64,000 nucleotides of DNA from CAZJRB01 sp964547995 (GTDB lineage: Bacteria > Planctomycetota > Planctomycetia > Pirellulales > Thermoguttaceae): NCBI GenBank assembly GCA_964547995.1, contig CAZJRB010000006.1, positions 56,960 to 120,959 on the forward strand, in the 5' to 3' direction. This document shows positions 15,662 through 24,107 of the stretch, one piece after another (within the stretch, counting starts at the first letter, position 1; each line of letters opens with the position of its first letter). The notes beneath the pieces are model-generated. The model was not told where the DNA came from, searched no databases, and saw only the letters and a program-made list of their open reading frames with translations. The position numbers and the translations under genes were made by a program.

Positions 15662-17098
15662 ATGTCATCAATCACTCGACGTGGATTCCTAAAGACGACG
15701 ACAACCGCAGTCGGCGCCTCCTTTTTCATCGGCGGCACAAAGTCGTCGGGAAAAATCATCGGCGCGAACGAACAAGTCCGAATGGGCGTGGCAGGCCTGA
15801 ACGGACGAGGAGGATCGCACATCGGCGGATGGCGCAGCCAGAAAAACGTGGAAGTCGTTGCTCTGATCGATCCGGATGAAAACGTCTTGAACCGGCGCAA
15901 GAAGGGCCTCCCAAACGCCAAGGGCTATGCCGACGTCCGCAAGGCGCTCGAAGACAAAAATCTCGACGGCATTTCGGTCGCCACGCCCAACCACTGGCAC
16001 TCGCTGATCACGATTTGGGCCGCCCAGGCGGGCAAACACGTTTATGTCGAAAAGCCGATGAGCCACGACTGCGAAGAGGGCCGCGCGGCCGTCGAAGCAC
16101 AGAAAAAATACGGCGTCGTGATTCAACACGGGACGCAGAGCCGCAGCAACGCGGGTATCGCAGGGCTTCACAAAGCGATCAAAGACGGCAAGTGGGGACC
16201 GCTCAAGATCTCCTACGGCTACTGCTGCAAGCCGCGCGGCAGCATCGGCCACAAAGAGTTCTCCGATCCGCCCGCCAACCTCGACTGGAACATCTGGCGA
16301 GGCCCCGCCGACATCGACAAGTACCACGGAAACTACGTCCATTACAACTGGCACTGGTTCTGGAAAACCGGCAACGGCGACATGAACAACCAGGGCACCC
16401 ACCAGTTGGACATCGCCCGCTGGGCGCTGGACGACGACCAGACGCATCCCGTCCGCATGATGGCGCTCGGCGGCCGGTTCCAATGGAACGACCAGGGCGA
16501 AACGCCAAACACCATGTTCGGAATCGCCGAGTATCCAAACGGACAACACGTCTTCTTCAATGTCCGAAACGTCAACTACAAGGGCTACAAGCGGCAGGTC
16601 GAAAACGAGTATTACTTCAAGGATGGCGGAAAAATCATCCGCGGACAATACTACGCCAAGGGATCGGACAAGGGCGAGCGGGTTTCCGTCCCGGCCGGAA
16701 AAGTCACGCCCGGCGGAAACTGGGGTAGCTTCATCGCCGCCGTCAGGGCGGGCGACCCGTCGATGGCCAATGGAAACGCCTTGGATGCCCACTACGGTTG
16801 CGTCCTGGGACACCTCATGAACAACTCGTATCGGCTGGGTAAAAAGGTGCCGTTCAACAAGAAGGCCGGTGGATTCGCCGACAATCCCGATGCAACCGAG
16901 CACTTCCTCAAGCTGCACGAGATCATGAGCAAGGGCGTGGGGCTTCCGGAAGACAAAACCGAATACACCGTAGGACCCTGGCTCACTTTCAATCCCGAGG
17001 CCGAGCGTAACACCGGCGACCACGCCGACGAGGCAAACGCCTTGCTGAAGGACAAGAACCGCGACGGCTTCAAAGTCCCCGCGCCCAAAGATGTGTAG
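15662..17098 (+). CDS. Tat-exported Gfo/Idh/MocA family oxidoreductase
   Basis: A 478-residue second member of the family in the window. It has a Tat signal (SSITRRGFLKTTTTAVGAS), Rossmann motif VAGLNGRGGSH near residue 42, VATPNHWHS near 105 and VEKPMSHD near 129, plus HGTQSRSN and a QGTHQLDIARW segment that line the active site in relatives. The substrate is unknown, probably a sugar or inositol derivative outside the cytoplasm. The ATG at 15662 is chosen because GGAG lies 9 nt upstream; another ATG five codons earlier contains that same GGAG. The C-terminus (KDKNRDGFKVPAPKDV) is typical of secreted Planctomycetota members. Confidence 0.88.
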   Translation: MSSITRRGFLKTTTTAVGASFFIGGTKSSGKIIGANEQVRMGVAGLNGRGGSHIGGWRSQKNVEVVALIDPDENVLNRRKKGLPNAKGYADVRKALEDKNLDGISVATPNHWHSLITIWAAQAGKHVYVEKPMSHDCEEGRAAVEAQKKYGVVIQHGTQSRSNAGIAGLHKAIKDGKWGPLKISYGYCCKPRGSIGHKEFSDPPANLDWNIWRGPADIDKYHGNYVHYNWHWFWKTGNGDMNNQGTHQLDIARWALDDDQTHPVRMMALGGRFQWNDQGETPNTMFGIAEYPNGQHVFFNVRNVNYKGYKRQVENEYYFKDGGKIIRGQYYAKGSDKGERVSVPAGKVTPGGNWGSFIAAVRAGDPSMANGNALDAHYGCVLGHLMNNSYRLGKKVPFNKKAGGFADNPDATEHFLKLHEIMSKGVGLPEDKTEYTVGPWLTFNPEAERNTGDHADEANALLKDKNRDGFKVPAPKDV

Positions 17099-17116
17099 AG
17101 GATAAAGAGGAGAAAA

Positions 17117-17138
17117 GGGGACGCAACGTTGCGTCCCC
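17117..17138. terminator. Perfect 22-bp palindrome
   Basis: GGGGACGCAAC followed by its exact complement, 18 bp after the stop of the Gfo/Idh/MocA gene. With no T-run behind it, it may be a terminator or a dispersed palindrome. Confidence 0.5.
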
Positions 17139-17155
17139 TGGTATGTCCCCAAAAG

Positions 17156-17285
17156 CTAATTGAATTTGAAAAAAGACCATCCGAGCGCTTCTATTGGAGG
17201 AATTTGCCTAACCTTCAATTAGGAGACACTCGGATGGTTACGAAATCCAGAAAACGGAAACACGCGGGCTCAACAAAGCGATTCA
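17156..17285 (+). pseudogene. Possible insertion-sequence 5' end with truncated ORF
   Basis: Nested inverted repeats (CTAATTGAA at 17156 with TTCAATTAG ending at 17222; ACCATCCGAG at 17176-17185 with CTCGGATGGT at 17229-17238) lead into an ATG at 17234 that has AGGAG 8 nt upstream. The frame begins MVTKSRKRKHAGSTKRF, basic like many transposase N-termini, but after about 15 codons it runs into DNA that reads as RHS core on the other strand. This looks like a mobile-element start cut off by the RHS fragment. The transposase family cannot be named from so short a piece. Confidence 0.4.
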
Positions 17286-17974
17286 TCGGCAAGCCGACCG
17301 GCCAAATCCAGCAGCGGGTTCAAGCCGTCGGGCCGGAACACTTCGGCGTTGTCGCCGTCGAGGAAGCCGATCGGATCCCGACCGATGAACCTTCCTAACT
17401 CCGCATGATAGTACCGTGCCCGGTAGTAGTAAAGGCCGGTTTCGGGGTTGTACTCTCGGCCGGTGTAGAGCGTTGTGTTGTTGTAGTCGGAAACGCCGTC
17501 GGCGTCGTCGGTGAAATCGGCGTCGAGAACGGTGACGACGCCGTAAGGGGTGTAGAGATAGCGTTCGACGGGCTGCCACTCGAAGACCTCCGGTTCAACT
17601 TCCACCTCGCCGACCAACGCGGTCACGTTATAGTTGGCGTCGGCCAGGTAGAAGACTCGCTGTTCGTCCGCGTCGCGGAGAATGAGCGAGTCGATGTAAC
17701 GCGGGCTCCAGACGTTTTGGTACGTGGGCTCGATCGAATCGGCGACCGGGGCTTCGCCGCCCTCAAGATCGTCCTGGCGGGTTTCGATCACTTGTTGGCC
17801 GCTGTGCAGGTAATGCTCGCAGGCGTCCACGCCGTTGGGGCTGCCGGGGCTTTGGGAATCGTATATCTTCAACACCCGCCGGCCCGTGGCGTCATACTCG
17901 AACTCCGCCACCACCTCGGTCGCCGAGTCGTCCTCGATCTCCACCAACCGATTCCAGGTGTCGTAGGTGGTGTC
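17270..17974 (-). pseudogene. RHS core fragment
   Basis: About 230 residues of RHS repeat-associated core without start or toxin tip. It shares near-identical segments with the two larger RHS genes, including SPRYIDSLILRDAD, VFYLADANYNVTALV, YLYTPYGVVT and YYYRARYYHAELG. The frame opens after a TAG at 18008-18010, and RHS homology begins at about 17974 (DTTYDTWNRLVE). After RDPIGFLDGDNA the sequence departs from the usual NLYRYV..NSP..DPTG ending and stops at a junction with the possible insertion-sequence remnant. It is best read as a displaced, broken core left by recombination. Confidence 0.75.
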
Positions 17975-18056
17975 CCCGGAATGACCCGGGGTTCTGCGAT
18001 TGCCGCGCTATGCGTGCGCGCAGATCGTCAGAACACGGCTTCTGTCCATTCAATTG

Positions 18057-18410
18057 TCATTTTCTCGTGATGGTTGTCACTTCACTGTCCACGCAGCGAT
18101 CGCGTCTGCTTTCACGCTGAGCATCTTTCTGGAATGCTGCTGCGATTCCCGCGATAATTGCACCAAAAACACCAGCCAAGAATGTACTGTACAGAATTAT
18201 TGCTATCGTAAGACCAAGCCCGATGAGAACGCTATGAACATCGATGGAGTACCAGACTATCATTCCGTATCGGAACCAGCTATATACGTACATTGCGATC
18301 AACCCGCCCCACGTAAGGAACGCCAGTAATGCAATAGTCGCAGCCATCCACTTGGCACCAAACGCTGCACCCTTTAGCATCGCTACAAAAATGGTTTTGG
18401 GGCGCGACAT
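18057..18410 (-). CDS. Small membrane protein, unknown
   Basis: A 117-residue protein with two probable membrane segments (about residues 20-45, WMAATIALLAFLTWGGLIAMYVY, and 60-90, SVLIGLGLTIAIILYS..GVFGAIIAGIAAAF) and a charged C-terminus (KDAQRESRRDRC). The ATG at 18410 has AGAGGGGG 4 nt upstream, which fixes the start. No family is recognised. It lies in the RHS island between the RHS core fragment and the probable immunity gene, in AT-richer DNA than the RHS cores. A role as an immunity protein for a lost toxin tip is possible but unsupported. Confidence 0.6.
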   Translation of the reverse strand: MSRPKTIFVAMLKGAAFGAKWMAATIALLAFLTWGGLIAMYVYSWFRYGMIVWYSIDVHSVLIGLGLTIAIILYSTFLAGVFGAIIAGIAAAFQKDAQRESRRDRCVDSEVTTITRK

Positions 18411-18473
18411 GGTTCCCCCTCTATTCTTGCAGTGTTCTGACATTGCGTACTTCCAAAGACTTACAGCAACCAA

Positions 18474-18716
18474 ATGAACAACACCGCTGCGCCATCCCAA
18501 GAACAGCTTCTACCAATTGTAGAAGACGTTTGGATCCAGGCACCAACCGTGGCACAGAACAGAGATAGGCGTCTTCGCGATAAGATGCCTCAACTGTCTA
18601 AAGAGTTAAGGAAACTCCATCGTTCTGTGAATGAGTTTGCCCGACGGCGATTAGATCGGCTTGAGTTCTACTCCCTTTTTTTCTGGCGGTTCTTGAGACC
18701 GTCTTCGAAGAGTTAG
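18474..18716 (+). CDS. Small ORF of uncertain reality
   Basis: An 80-codon frame, divergent from the small membrane protein, reading MNNTAAPSQEQLLPIVED at its start and rich in arginine and leucine (LRDKMPQLSKELRKLHRSVNEFARRR). It is predicted to be helical. No family match is recognised and no clear ribosome-binding site precedes the ATG. It is listed because it fills the only gap in this stretch and has protein-like composition. Confidence 0.25.
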   Translation: MNNTAAPSQEQLLPIVEDVWIQAPTVAQNRDRRLRDKMPQLSKELRKLHRSVNEFARRRLDRLEFYSLFFWRFLRPSSKS

Positions 18717-18738
18717 ATTGGGTGGCCCCATAGCAACG

Positions 18739-19215
18739 TTAGTCTGATTCCTCGAGATCGAAAAGCCACTGCAAATCATGGTTCTCGAAGCGGATTCGTG
18801 TTGGATGATGACTTGGCAAAGCTCGAACTTCGAAAACTCGGTCCATTATTCGCTCGTTCAGTTCGTCGTAGCTTGCCTGGATGGCAAAATCGCCCGAAAG
18901 CACATCGGAAAAATTGTGGGCGAGTTTCTGGCCAAATACTGCAAAAGATGATTTCTCATCTTCGGTTACCGGAACACACCGAAGGTGGCGCAGTACCCAA
19001 TAGGCCATCACGTTGGATGGATAATTCGGATTAACAAACTCGGTGTTGCATCTTGATGGCTCAAATCGTTGGAAGGCCAATCGTACTATGCAATTCTCGG
19101 AATGCAGTTCGTAAAGGCCGCTGGATATACGTTCAAGCTGAAATCCAAGTGTGGCTGGTAACGCGGACAAAACTTGTTTCGCATTCTGTTCACATTGATC
19201 GTCGTTGGTTGTCAT
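18739..19215 (-). CDS. Probable immunity protein for the RHS toxin
   Basis: A 158-residue soluble acidic protein starting 9 bp after the stop of the large RHS gene on the same strand. It belongs to no family I recognise. Features seen are a FQLERISSGLYELHSENCIVRLAFQRFEPSRCNTEF stretch predicted to form strands, then a helical second half ending DLQWLFDLEESD. Its position directly behind a polymorphic-toxin tip, small size, acidity and AT-rich base composition all fit a cognate immunity protein. That role is inferred from context only. Confidence 0.6.
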   Translation of the reverse strand: MTTNDDQCEQNAKQVLSALPATLGFQLERISSGLYELHSENCIVRLAFQRFEPSRCNTEFVNPNYPSNVMAYWVLRHLRCVPVTEDEKSSFAVFGQKLAHNFSDVLSGDFAIQASYDELNERIMDRVFEVRALPSHHPTRIRFENHDLQWLFDLEESD

Positions 19216-19224
19216 ATTGTTTCC

Positions 19225-22200
19225 CTATTTGCACGGCTGCAGAAGTCTTGTGTAGTCCTCATTCCATTGATACCCGTGAACGTTGATAAATCTGTCTACT
19301 TCCTTGCCGAAACCGGTTAGTTCACCATAGTCATCATACATGTAGCTTCTTTGTGAAGCAACGACTATATCGTCGCCACGAGCTACGGCGTCGTCAACCC
19401 AAGCAGTATTCACCTTATCAAAGAACCCGCCACGGTGTTTACCAGCCATGTAGACGTCTTCGGATACATGAAGGAAGTTGAACCCTCCCTTGTTTCCTTG
19501 CTTGAATCCATGAATAATGTGGTCAACGTGGCCTGTTTTGGCAGGCACGTTGAGTTCTTTCAAGATTGCTTTCATGTCATGGGAATAACTGCCAAGTACT
19601 GTTGTCGTCTTGCATGGGTTTGTGACAAGCTTGGCTCCAGAGGTAGGCATGTGGGAAATCTTTGCCTTTGAAGCATGCACTATGGCTCCAGTTGCCTGGC
19701 TGGCTGGACAGGCCATCATGGCGGCGGTTGCCTCTAAGTTCACGCCGATTTCAGCGATGTTTTTTGCGCTACCTATTGCAAAATCGGCGTCGCGGACACC
19801 CGTATGAATGACATTCTCTCTACTGGTGGTGCGATCGTTGACAATATTGTTGATTGCGATCTCTCTGCGTCTTCCGCATCTCTCGAAATCCGCGTCAATG
19901 AGGTTCCAGTTCATCCAGGCCGTGCCAGCAGCATCTCCTGCCGCATAACCCAGATCACACAGCCACAGATTCCACCACGCTTCACCCGTTGGATCAGTCC
20001 GTGAGAGCGGCGAGTTTCCCACATACCGATACAGGTTCACATCCGTCGCGAGATATCCAATCGGGTCCCGGCCCACAAGCCTCCCCAACTCCGCGTGGTA
20101 GTAGCGTGCGCGGTAGTAATAGATGCCGGTTTCAGAGTCTAACTCGCGGCCGGTATAGAGAGTCGTGTTGTCGTAGCTGGAGTTGGATCGGGTGTCGGAC
20201 CAGTCGTCGTCGTAGATGGTGAGGACACCGTAGGGAGTATAAACGTAGCGTTCAAGAACATCGCCATTGGTGGCGACCAGCGCAGTGACGTTGTAGTTGG
20301 CATCGGCAAGGTAGAAGACTCGCTGTTCGTCCGCGTCGCGGAGAATGAGCGAGTCGATGTAGCGGGGACTCCAGATATTCTGGTGCTTGACATCGGTGCC
20401 CTCGGCGGCCGGAGGTTCGCCGGAAACGTCGTCGCCTTTACGGGTTTCGATTACCTGCTGACCGTCGTGGAGGAAGTGCGTGAACGTGTCGAGGGAGCCG
20501 TCGGTGCCGTCGTCCACGCCCTTGATAATCCGCCGGCCCGTGCCGTCGTATCGGTATTCGGCGATTAGCGTCTCGCCGTTGTCGTTGTAGATCTCAACCA
20601 CGCGGTTCCAGGCGTCGTACTTGACGTGAAAATGCTCGCCGGAGCCGTCGAGCTTGGGCAGCCGGATCATGTTGCCCGCCGCGTCGTGGGCGATGTCGTC
20701 GGTGGAGTTGTCGATCTTCTCAATCTCGTTGGCTTCGTTGTGATCGCGAGTCTGCGAATCGCCGTCGTCGTCGAACTCGGACCAGTTGCCCGTGGCTTCG
20801 AGGGTCCAATCCTGGGCGAAGACTTCGCCTAAGATCTCCTTGCCGCCACCCTGGGCATCGGCCAGATTGCCGCGGCTGATGGCTATCAATTGATAGACAT
20901 CATCGTAACCGTACAATTCGTCGAGATGAATCGGCGTGCCGAGGTTGGCTGCTACGTCGTTCTCCTTCCACGTGCGGTTGCTCGCGCGGTCGTAGCCGTA
21001 GAGGAAGCGGTCGGCGTCGGCGCTGGCGCCGTAGTCGCGCCAGAGATGATCGACGACGCGCCCGAAACGGTCGAAACCGCTGTACGAGTGGCTGGTGCCC
21101 GTGTAATCGAGCTTGACATCGGGCTGTTCGTAGTTCTCTTCAACGACGGTGCCGGCGCCGAGGTATTCGTAGGAGGCCAGGACGGGCGTGCCGCCGTCGT
21201 CCTTGATCGCTGCCAGGCGGGACAGGACGTCATTGGTCCCGCCGGTCGTCCCGTAATCGTAATTGACCTCGCGGCCGTTGGGAGGATCGCCCGCGTTAGG
21301 ATAGATGAGCTTGTCGAGCCGCACGTACTTGGCCACGCCGCCGGATGCCCCGTCGGCGTACGTATAATCGACGTGGAGCGTGTCGTTATCGACCACGCCG
21401 TCGTGTTCCTGGTGCTCCTGGATGAGGTTGCCCCAGCCGCCGTAGGTGTATTGGACCTGGTTGACGATGTTTCCGTTTTCCCGGGTGGTCGGGTGGTCGT
21501 AGCTGGTGACGGTTTCGAGCCGGCCGATGTCGTCGTACGTGGTGACGATGGCCCGGACGGCGTCGTCGACGATGCCGCTCGAGCCGAGGTCGGTGACCGT
21601 ATCGTCGGAGAGCCGCCCGGCGGAGTCGAACGTGAAGGTGTGCTCGACGCCCCGCTGGTCGGTCGCGGTAACCGTCCGGCCCCGGCGGTCGTAGGTCGTT
21701 TTGACCTGATCGTCGCCCAGCAGGTGGACCCGGATGTCGTCGCCGGTGGCGGTGGCGGCGGCCGAGTCGGAGACCGTGTAGGTGAACGTGTCGTCGGTGT
21801 CGTAGGTGATCTGGACCCAGCCGTTGTACTCGGGCTGGTCGGCCCCGGCGATCGACACCCAGTTGCCGGTGACATAGCCGTGGGCGGTGACCGTGGCCGT
21901 GGCGGTGGTGCCCGAGCGGGTCAGCGAGGTCACGTCCTTGCCCAACAGGCGGACCCGGATGTTGTCGCCGGTGGCGGGGGTAATGGGCGAACCGGCAACC
22001 GTATAGGTAAACGTGTTGGTGGTGACGCCGGTGATCTGGAACTGGCCGTTGTACTCGGCCTGATCGGCCCCGGCGACCGAGACCCAGTCGTCGGTGCTGT
22101 AGCCGTGAGCGGTGACCGTGACCGTGGCGGTGGTGTCGGAGCGGGTCAGCGACGATACGTCCTTCCAGACCATCGCGGTATCGGAGGAGTCCGGATAGAC

Positions 22201-22488
22201 GGCGTTGGTCTGCAGGGAGCCGTCGAACTGCGATTCGTAGAGGTAGGTGGTTTTCTGGGGGTAGACGGCGTGGCTGTGCCAGGTGAAGTTCTCGAAAGAG
22301 CGGCTACAGTAGTGGGTCTGCTTCGTTGCCCCGCCGCGGATCGCGTACTGAATGCGACGCACCCCCCGAGAGACACCCGGTTCCCGTTCCGAAACGAAAG
22401 TGCATTGGAACCCTTCGTGTTCGACCAGGTAGCCGGCGATATGGCCGAATTGTGCCGGGAAATTCTTGTGTACAAACAGAACGTGCAT
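19225..22488 (-). CDS. RHS protein with glycosyltransferase-derived N-terminus and C-terminal toxin-like tip
   Basis: A 1087-residue chimera. Residues 1-76 read as the start of a GT4-type glycosyltransferase (MHVLFVHKNFPAQFGHIAGY, then QTHYCSRSFENFTWHSHAVY). From about residue 77 RHS sequence follows: TTYLYESQFDGSL, two tandem copies of a beta module (about 112-183 and 187-258, each with TVTAHGY, VAGADQ/IAGADQ, EYNG and FTYTV), YD repeats, and the core ending YYYRARYYHAELGRLVGRDPIGYL..DPTGE. The last 250 residues, from DPTGE (plus strand about 19980) to the stop, form an AT-richer tip with VLGSYSHDMKAIL, HVDHIIHG and GGFNFLHV. No signal peptide is visible. The ATG at 22488 is the glycosyltransferase start. 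Whether the chimera is exported is doubtful. Confidence 0.75.
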   Translation of the reverse strand: MHVLFVHKNFPAQFGHIAGYLVEHEGFQCTFVSEREPGVSRGVRRIQYAIRGGATKQTHYCSRSFENFTWHSHAVYPQKTTYLYESQFDGSLQTNAVYPDSSDTAMVWKDVSSLTRSDTTATVTVTAHGYSTDDWVSVAGADQAEYNGQFQITGVTTNTFTYTVAGSPITPATGDNIRVRLLGKDVTSLTRSGTTATATVTAHGYVTGNWVSIAGADQPEYNGWVQITYDTDDTFTYTVSDSAAATATGDDIRVHLLGDDQVKTTYDRRGRTVTATDQRGVEHTFTFDSAGRLSDDTVTDLGSSGIVDDAVRAIVTTYDDIGRLETVTSYDHPTTRENGNIVNQVQYTYGGWGNLIQEHQEHDGVVDNDTLHVDYTYADGASGGVAKYVRLDKLIYPNAGDPPNGREVNYDYGTTGGTNDVLSRLAAIKDDGGTPVLASYEYLGAGTVVEENYEQPDVKLDYTGTSHSYSGFDRFGRVVDHLWRDYGASADADRFLYGYDRASNRTWKENDVAANLGTPIHLDELYGYDDVYQLIAISRGNLADAQGGGKEILGEVFAQDWTLEATGNWSEFDDDGDSQTRDHNEANEIEKIDNSTDDIAHDAAGNMIRLPKLDGSGEHFHVKYDAWNRVVEIYNDNGETLIAEYRYDGTGRRIIKGVDDGTDGSLDTFTHFLHDGQQVIETRKGDDVSGEPPAAEGTDVKHQNIWSPRYIDSLILRDADEQRVFYLADANYNVTALVATNGDVLERYVYTPYGVLTIYDDDWSDTRSNSSYDNTTLYTGRELDSETGIYYYRARYYHAELGRLVGRDPIGYLATDVNLYRYVGNSPLSRTDPTGEAWWNLWLCDLGYAAGDAAGTAWMNWNLIDADFERCGRRREIAINNIVNDRTTSRENVIHTGVRDADFAIGSAKNIAEIGVNLEATAAMMACPASQATGAIVHASKAKISHMPTSGAKLVTNPCKTTTVLGSYSHDMKAILKELNVPAKTGHVDHIIHGFKQGNKGGFNFLHVSEDVYMAGKHRGGFFDKVNTAWVDDAVARGDDIVVASQRSYMYDDYGELTGFGKEVDRFINVHGYQWNEDYTRLLQPCK

Positions 22489-22999
22489 GGCAGACAGCTT
22501 GGCCAAGAGGGGTCCATGATCGGCGACAGTTCCAAGGCTGTCCGTATATTAACGGAGATGGACTGTATCATCAAGTCGCCGTCAGGCTGGGCTCTTCCTC
22601 AGCACGGACACGTTGGCCACGCGGCTCGCCGTGTGCGCGGCCGCTGGTGGCGGTTGAGGGCAGCCCGGGCGATCCGATGGTTGTCGAGATCGATTGCCTC
22701 GAAGGCCGCCGGCATCTTCCGATCATCCGAGCGAGGCGCGCCGCCTAAGGTCTTGGCGGTCGCTTCCGGCGCTCGCCGTATGCGCGAAGGTGGCTTTTCG
22801 CGTCTTTGTCACTTCAGATTGTCAAAGAGCTACATGTTTTTCGTGTTGGTTCGACTGGTTCGTCTCTGCCAACGCCTGTCAATATACTGTACATGCGGCC
22901 ACGCCGAAAGTCGGTGGACCGGTTTACACAATCCCCTTTATTCGCTTCTGATGCACCATTGTGGGTCAATTTTGAATGCGTGTTGACAGTGGAGGCTGG
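22489..22999. other. Unassigned region upstream of the RHS chimera
   Basis: 511 bp without a supported gene. Presumably part of it is the original promoter region of the glycosyltransferase whose first codons survive in the RHS chimera. The GC-rich half (22580-22800) can be read as short peptides on both strands, but none resembles a known protein. The right part (22810-22990) is AT-richer and separates it from the first LRR gene. Confidence 0.4.
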
Positions 23000-23884
23000 C
23001 TAACGGGAAATGTAGCAGTCCGGCAATGCCCGTTGGAGCCTCTTGACACCAACGTCGGTGACTTGGGTGTCGTTGAGTTCCAGCCGTCGGAGGTTAGTCA
23101 GCCCCCTGAGGTTCTCCAACCCAACGTCGCTGACTTGCGTCCCGCCGAGCTGCAATTCTCTGAGGTTCGTTAGCCCCTTGAGATGTTCCAACCCCGCGCC
23201 GGTGACTTGCGTGTCCACGAGGCACAGCTCTTCGAGCTTGGTCAACCCCTTGAGATGCTCCAACCCCGAATCGGTGACACCTGTATGCCAGAGACGTAGT
23301 TCTTCGAGTTTCGTCAACCCCTTGAGATGTTCCAACCCCGCGTCGGTGACTTGCGTGTGGCTGAGGTGTAACCGCTCTAACCTGGTCATTCCCTGGAGAT
23401 GTACCAGCCCAGCACCGCTAACTTGCGTGTACTCAAGGGACAGCGTTTTGAGCTTGGTAAGCGTTTGAAGATGTTCTAGCCCCACATCACTAACTTGCGT
23501 CACGCTGAGCCACAGACGCTGGAGTTTGGTTAACTGAGTGAGGTGTTCCAACTCTGCGTTGGTGACTTGCGTGCGGTTAAGATATACCCAGACTACATCC
23601 GCCAGAAAATCTACACCGACCAAGTTCTGAAACCACGTCGGACCTGGAGGTTCTGCGTTATCTCTTGCAAGATCGTTGGCATCGACCTCATAATCATACG
23701 CGATCCATCCGCCCAGTTCTTGAATCGCATGGACGGCTGTTCTCTGCCGGTTGGCCTCAAGCCTCTTGCACCGAAACCAGGCACACCCAATCGCAGCCAC
23801 CGTCAACAGGACAAACAGGTGCCCCAGCCTGTACTGATACCATCGGAGTCTGGATTTCGGGTTCGTCGTTTTGTTGGTGGCCAT
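23000..23884 (-). CDS. Membrane-anchored leucine-rich-repeat protein
   Basis: A 294-residue protein with an N-terminal membrane segment (LGHLFVLLTVAAIGCAWF, about residues 18-36), a conserved linker (AIQELGGWIAYDYEVD, PPGPTWFQNLVGVDFLADV), then about seven 24-residue leucine-rich repeats of the form L..L..TQVTDAGLEHLKGLTKLEEL. The repeats should form a curved ligand-binding solenoid, probably outside the membrane. It is a clear paralogue of the protein at 25764-26438. The ATG at 23884 (MATNKTTNP) was preferred to one six codons earlier. It lies between two RHS segments on the same strand; a link to their toxins is possible, not shown. Confidence 0.8.
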   Translation of the reverse strand: MATNKTTNPKSRLRWYQYRLGHLFVLLTVAAIGCAWFRCKRLEANRQRTAVHAIQELGGWIAYDYEVDANDLARDNAEPPGPTWFQNLVGVDFLADVVWVYLNRTQVTNAELEHLTQLTKLQRLWLSVTQVSDVGLEHLQTLTKLKTLSLEYTQVSGAGLVHLQGMTRLERLHLSHTQVTDAGLEHLKGLTKLEELRLWHTGVTDSGLEHLKGLTKLEELCLVDTQVTGAGLEHLKGLTNLRELQLGGTQVSDVGLENLRGLTNLRRLELNDTQVTDVGVKRLQRALPDCYISR

Positions 23885-24107
23885 ATCGGCATGATACCAC
23901 AAATCTGAGGCGTAAGGAAAGTACGCACGGTCAAAGAGGTTTCACACCAGTTTCCAGGCTTCTTCCCGCAGATGAACGACGGCTGGGTTCTCCAAGCCAG
24001 TTCAAAAAGGTCTGGGTTGCGTCGCATCCCGAATATCGCTGGAGAAGCAATGTCAACCCAAGAAATCACATTTACTGCCGCCCGACAGACCCTAGGTCGG
24101 CCCTCCC

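Noticed and set aside
22551..22748. Short plus-strand reading (..VAVEGSPGDPMVVEIDCLEGR..) upstream of the RHS chimera
   Set aside because: It looked protein-like for about 35 residues but has no start, no family and no support on either side.
20890..22986. A 698-codon open frame on the plus strand opposite the RHS gene
   Set aside because: It mirrors the RHS gene on the other strand, its residues (V, D, G, A, R rich) are those of an antisense shadow in GC-rich DNA, and it shows no domain.
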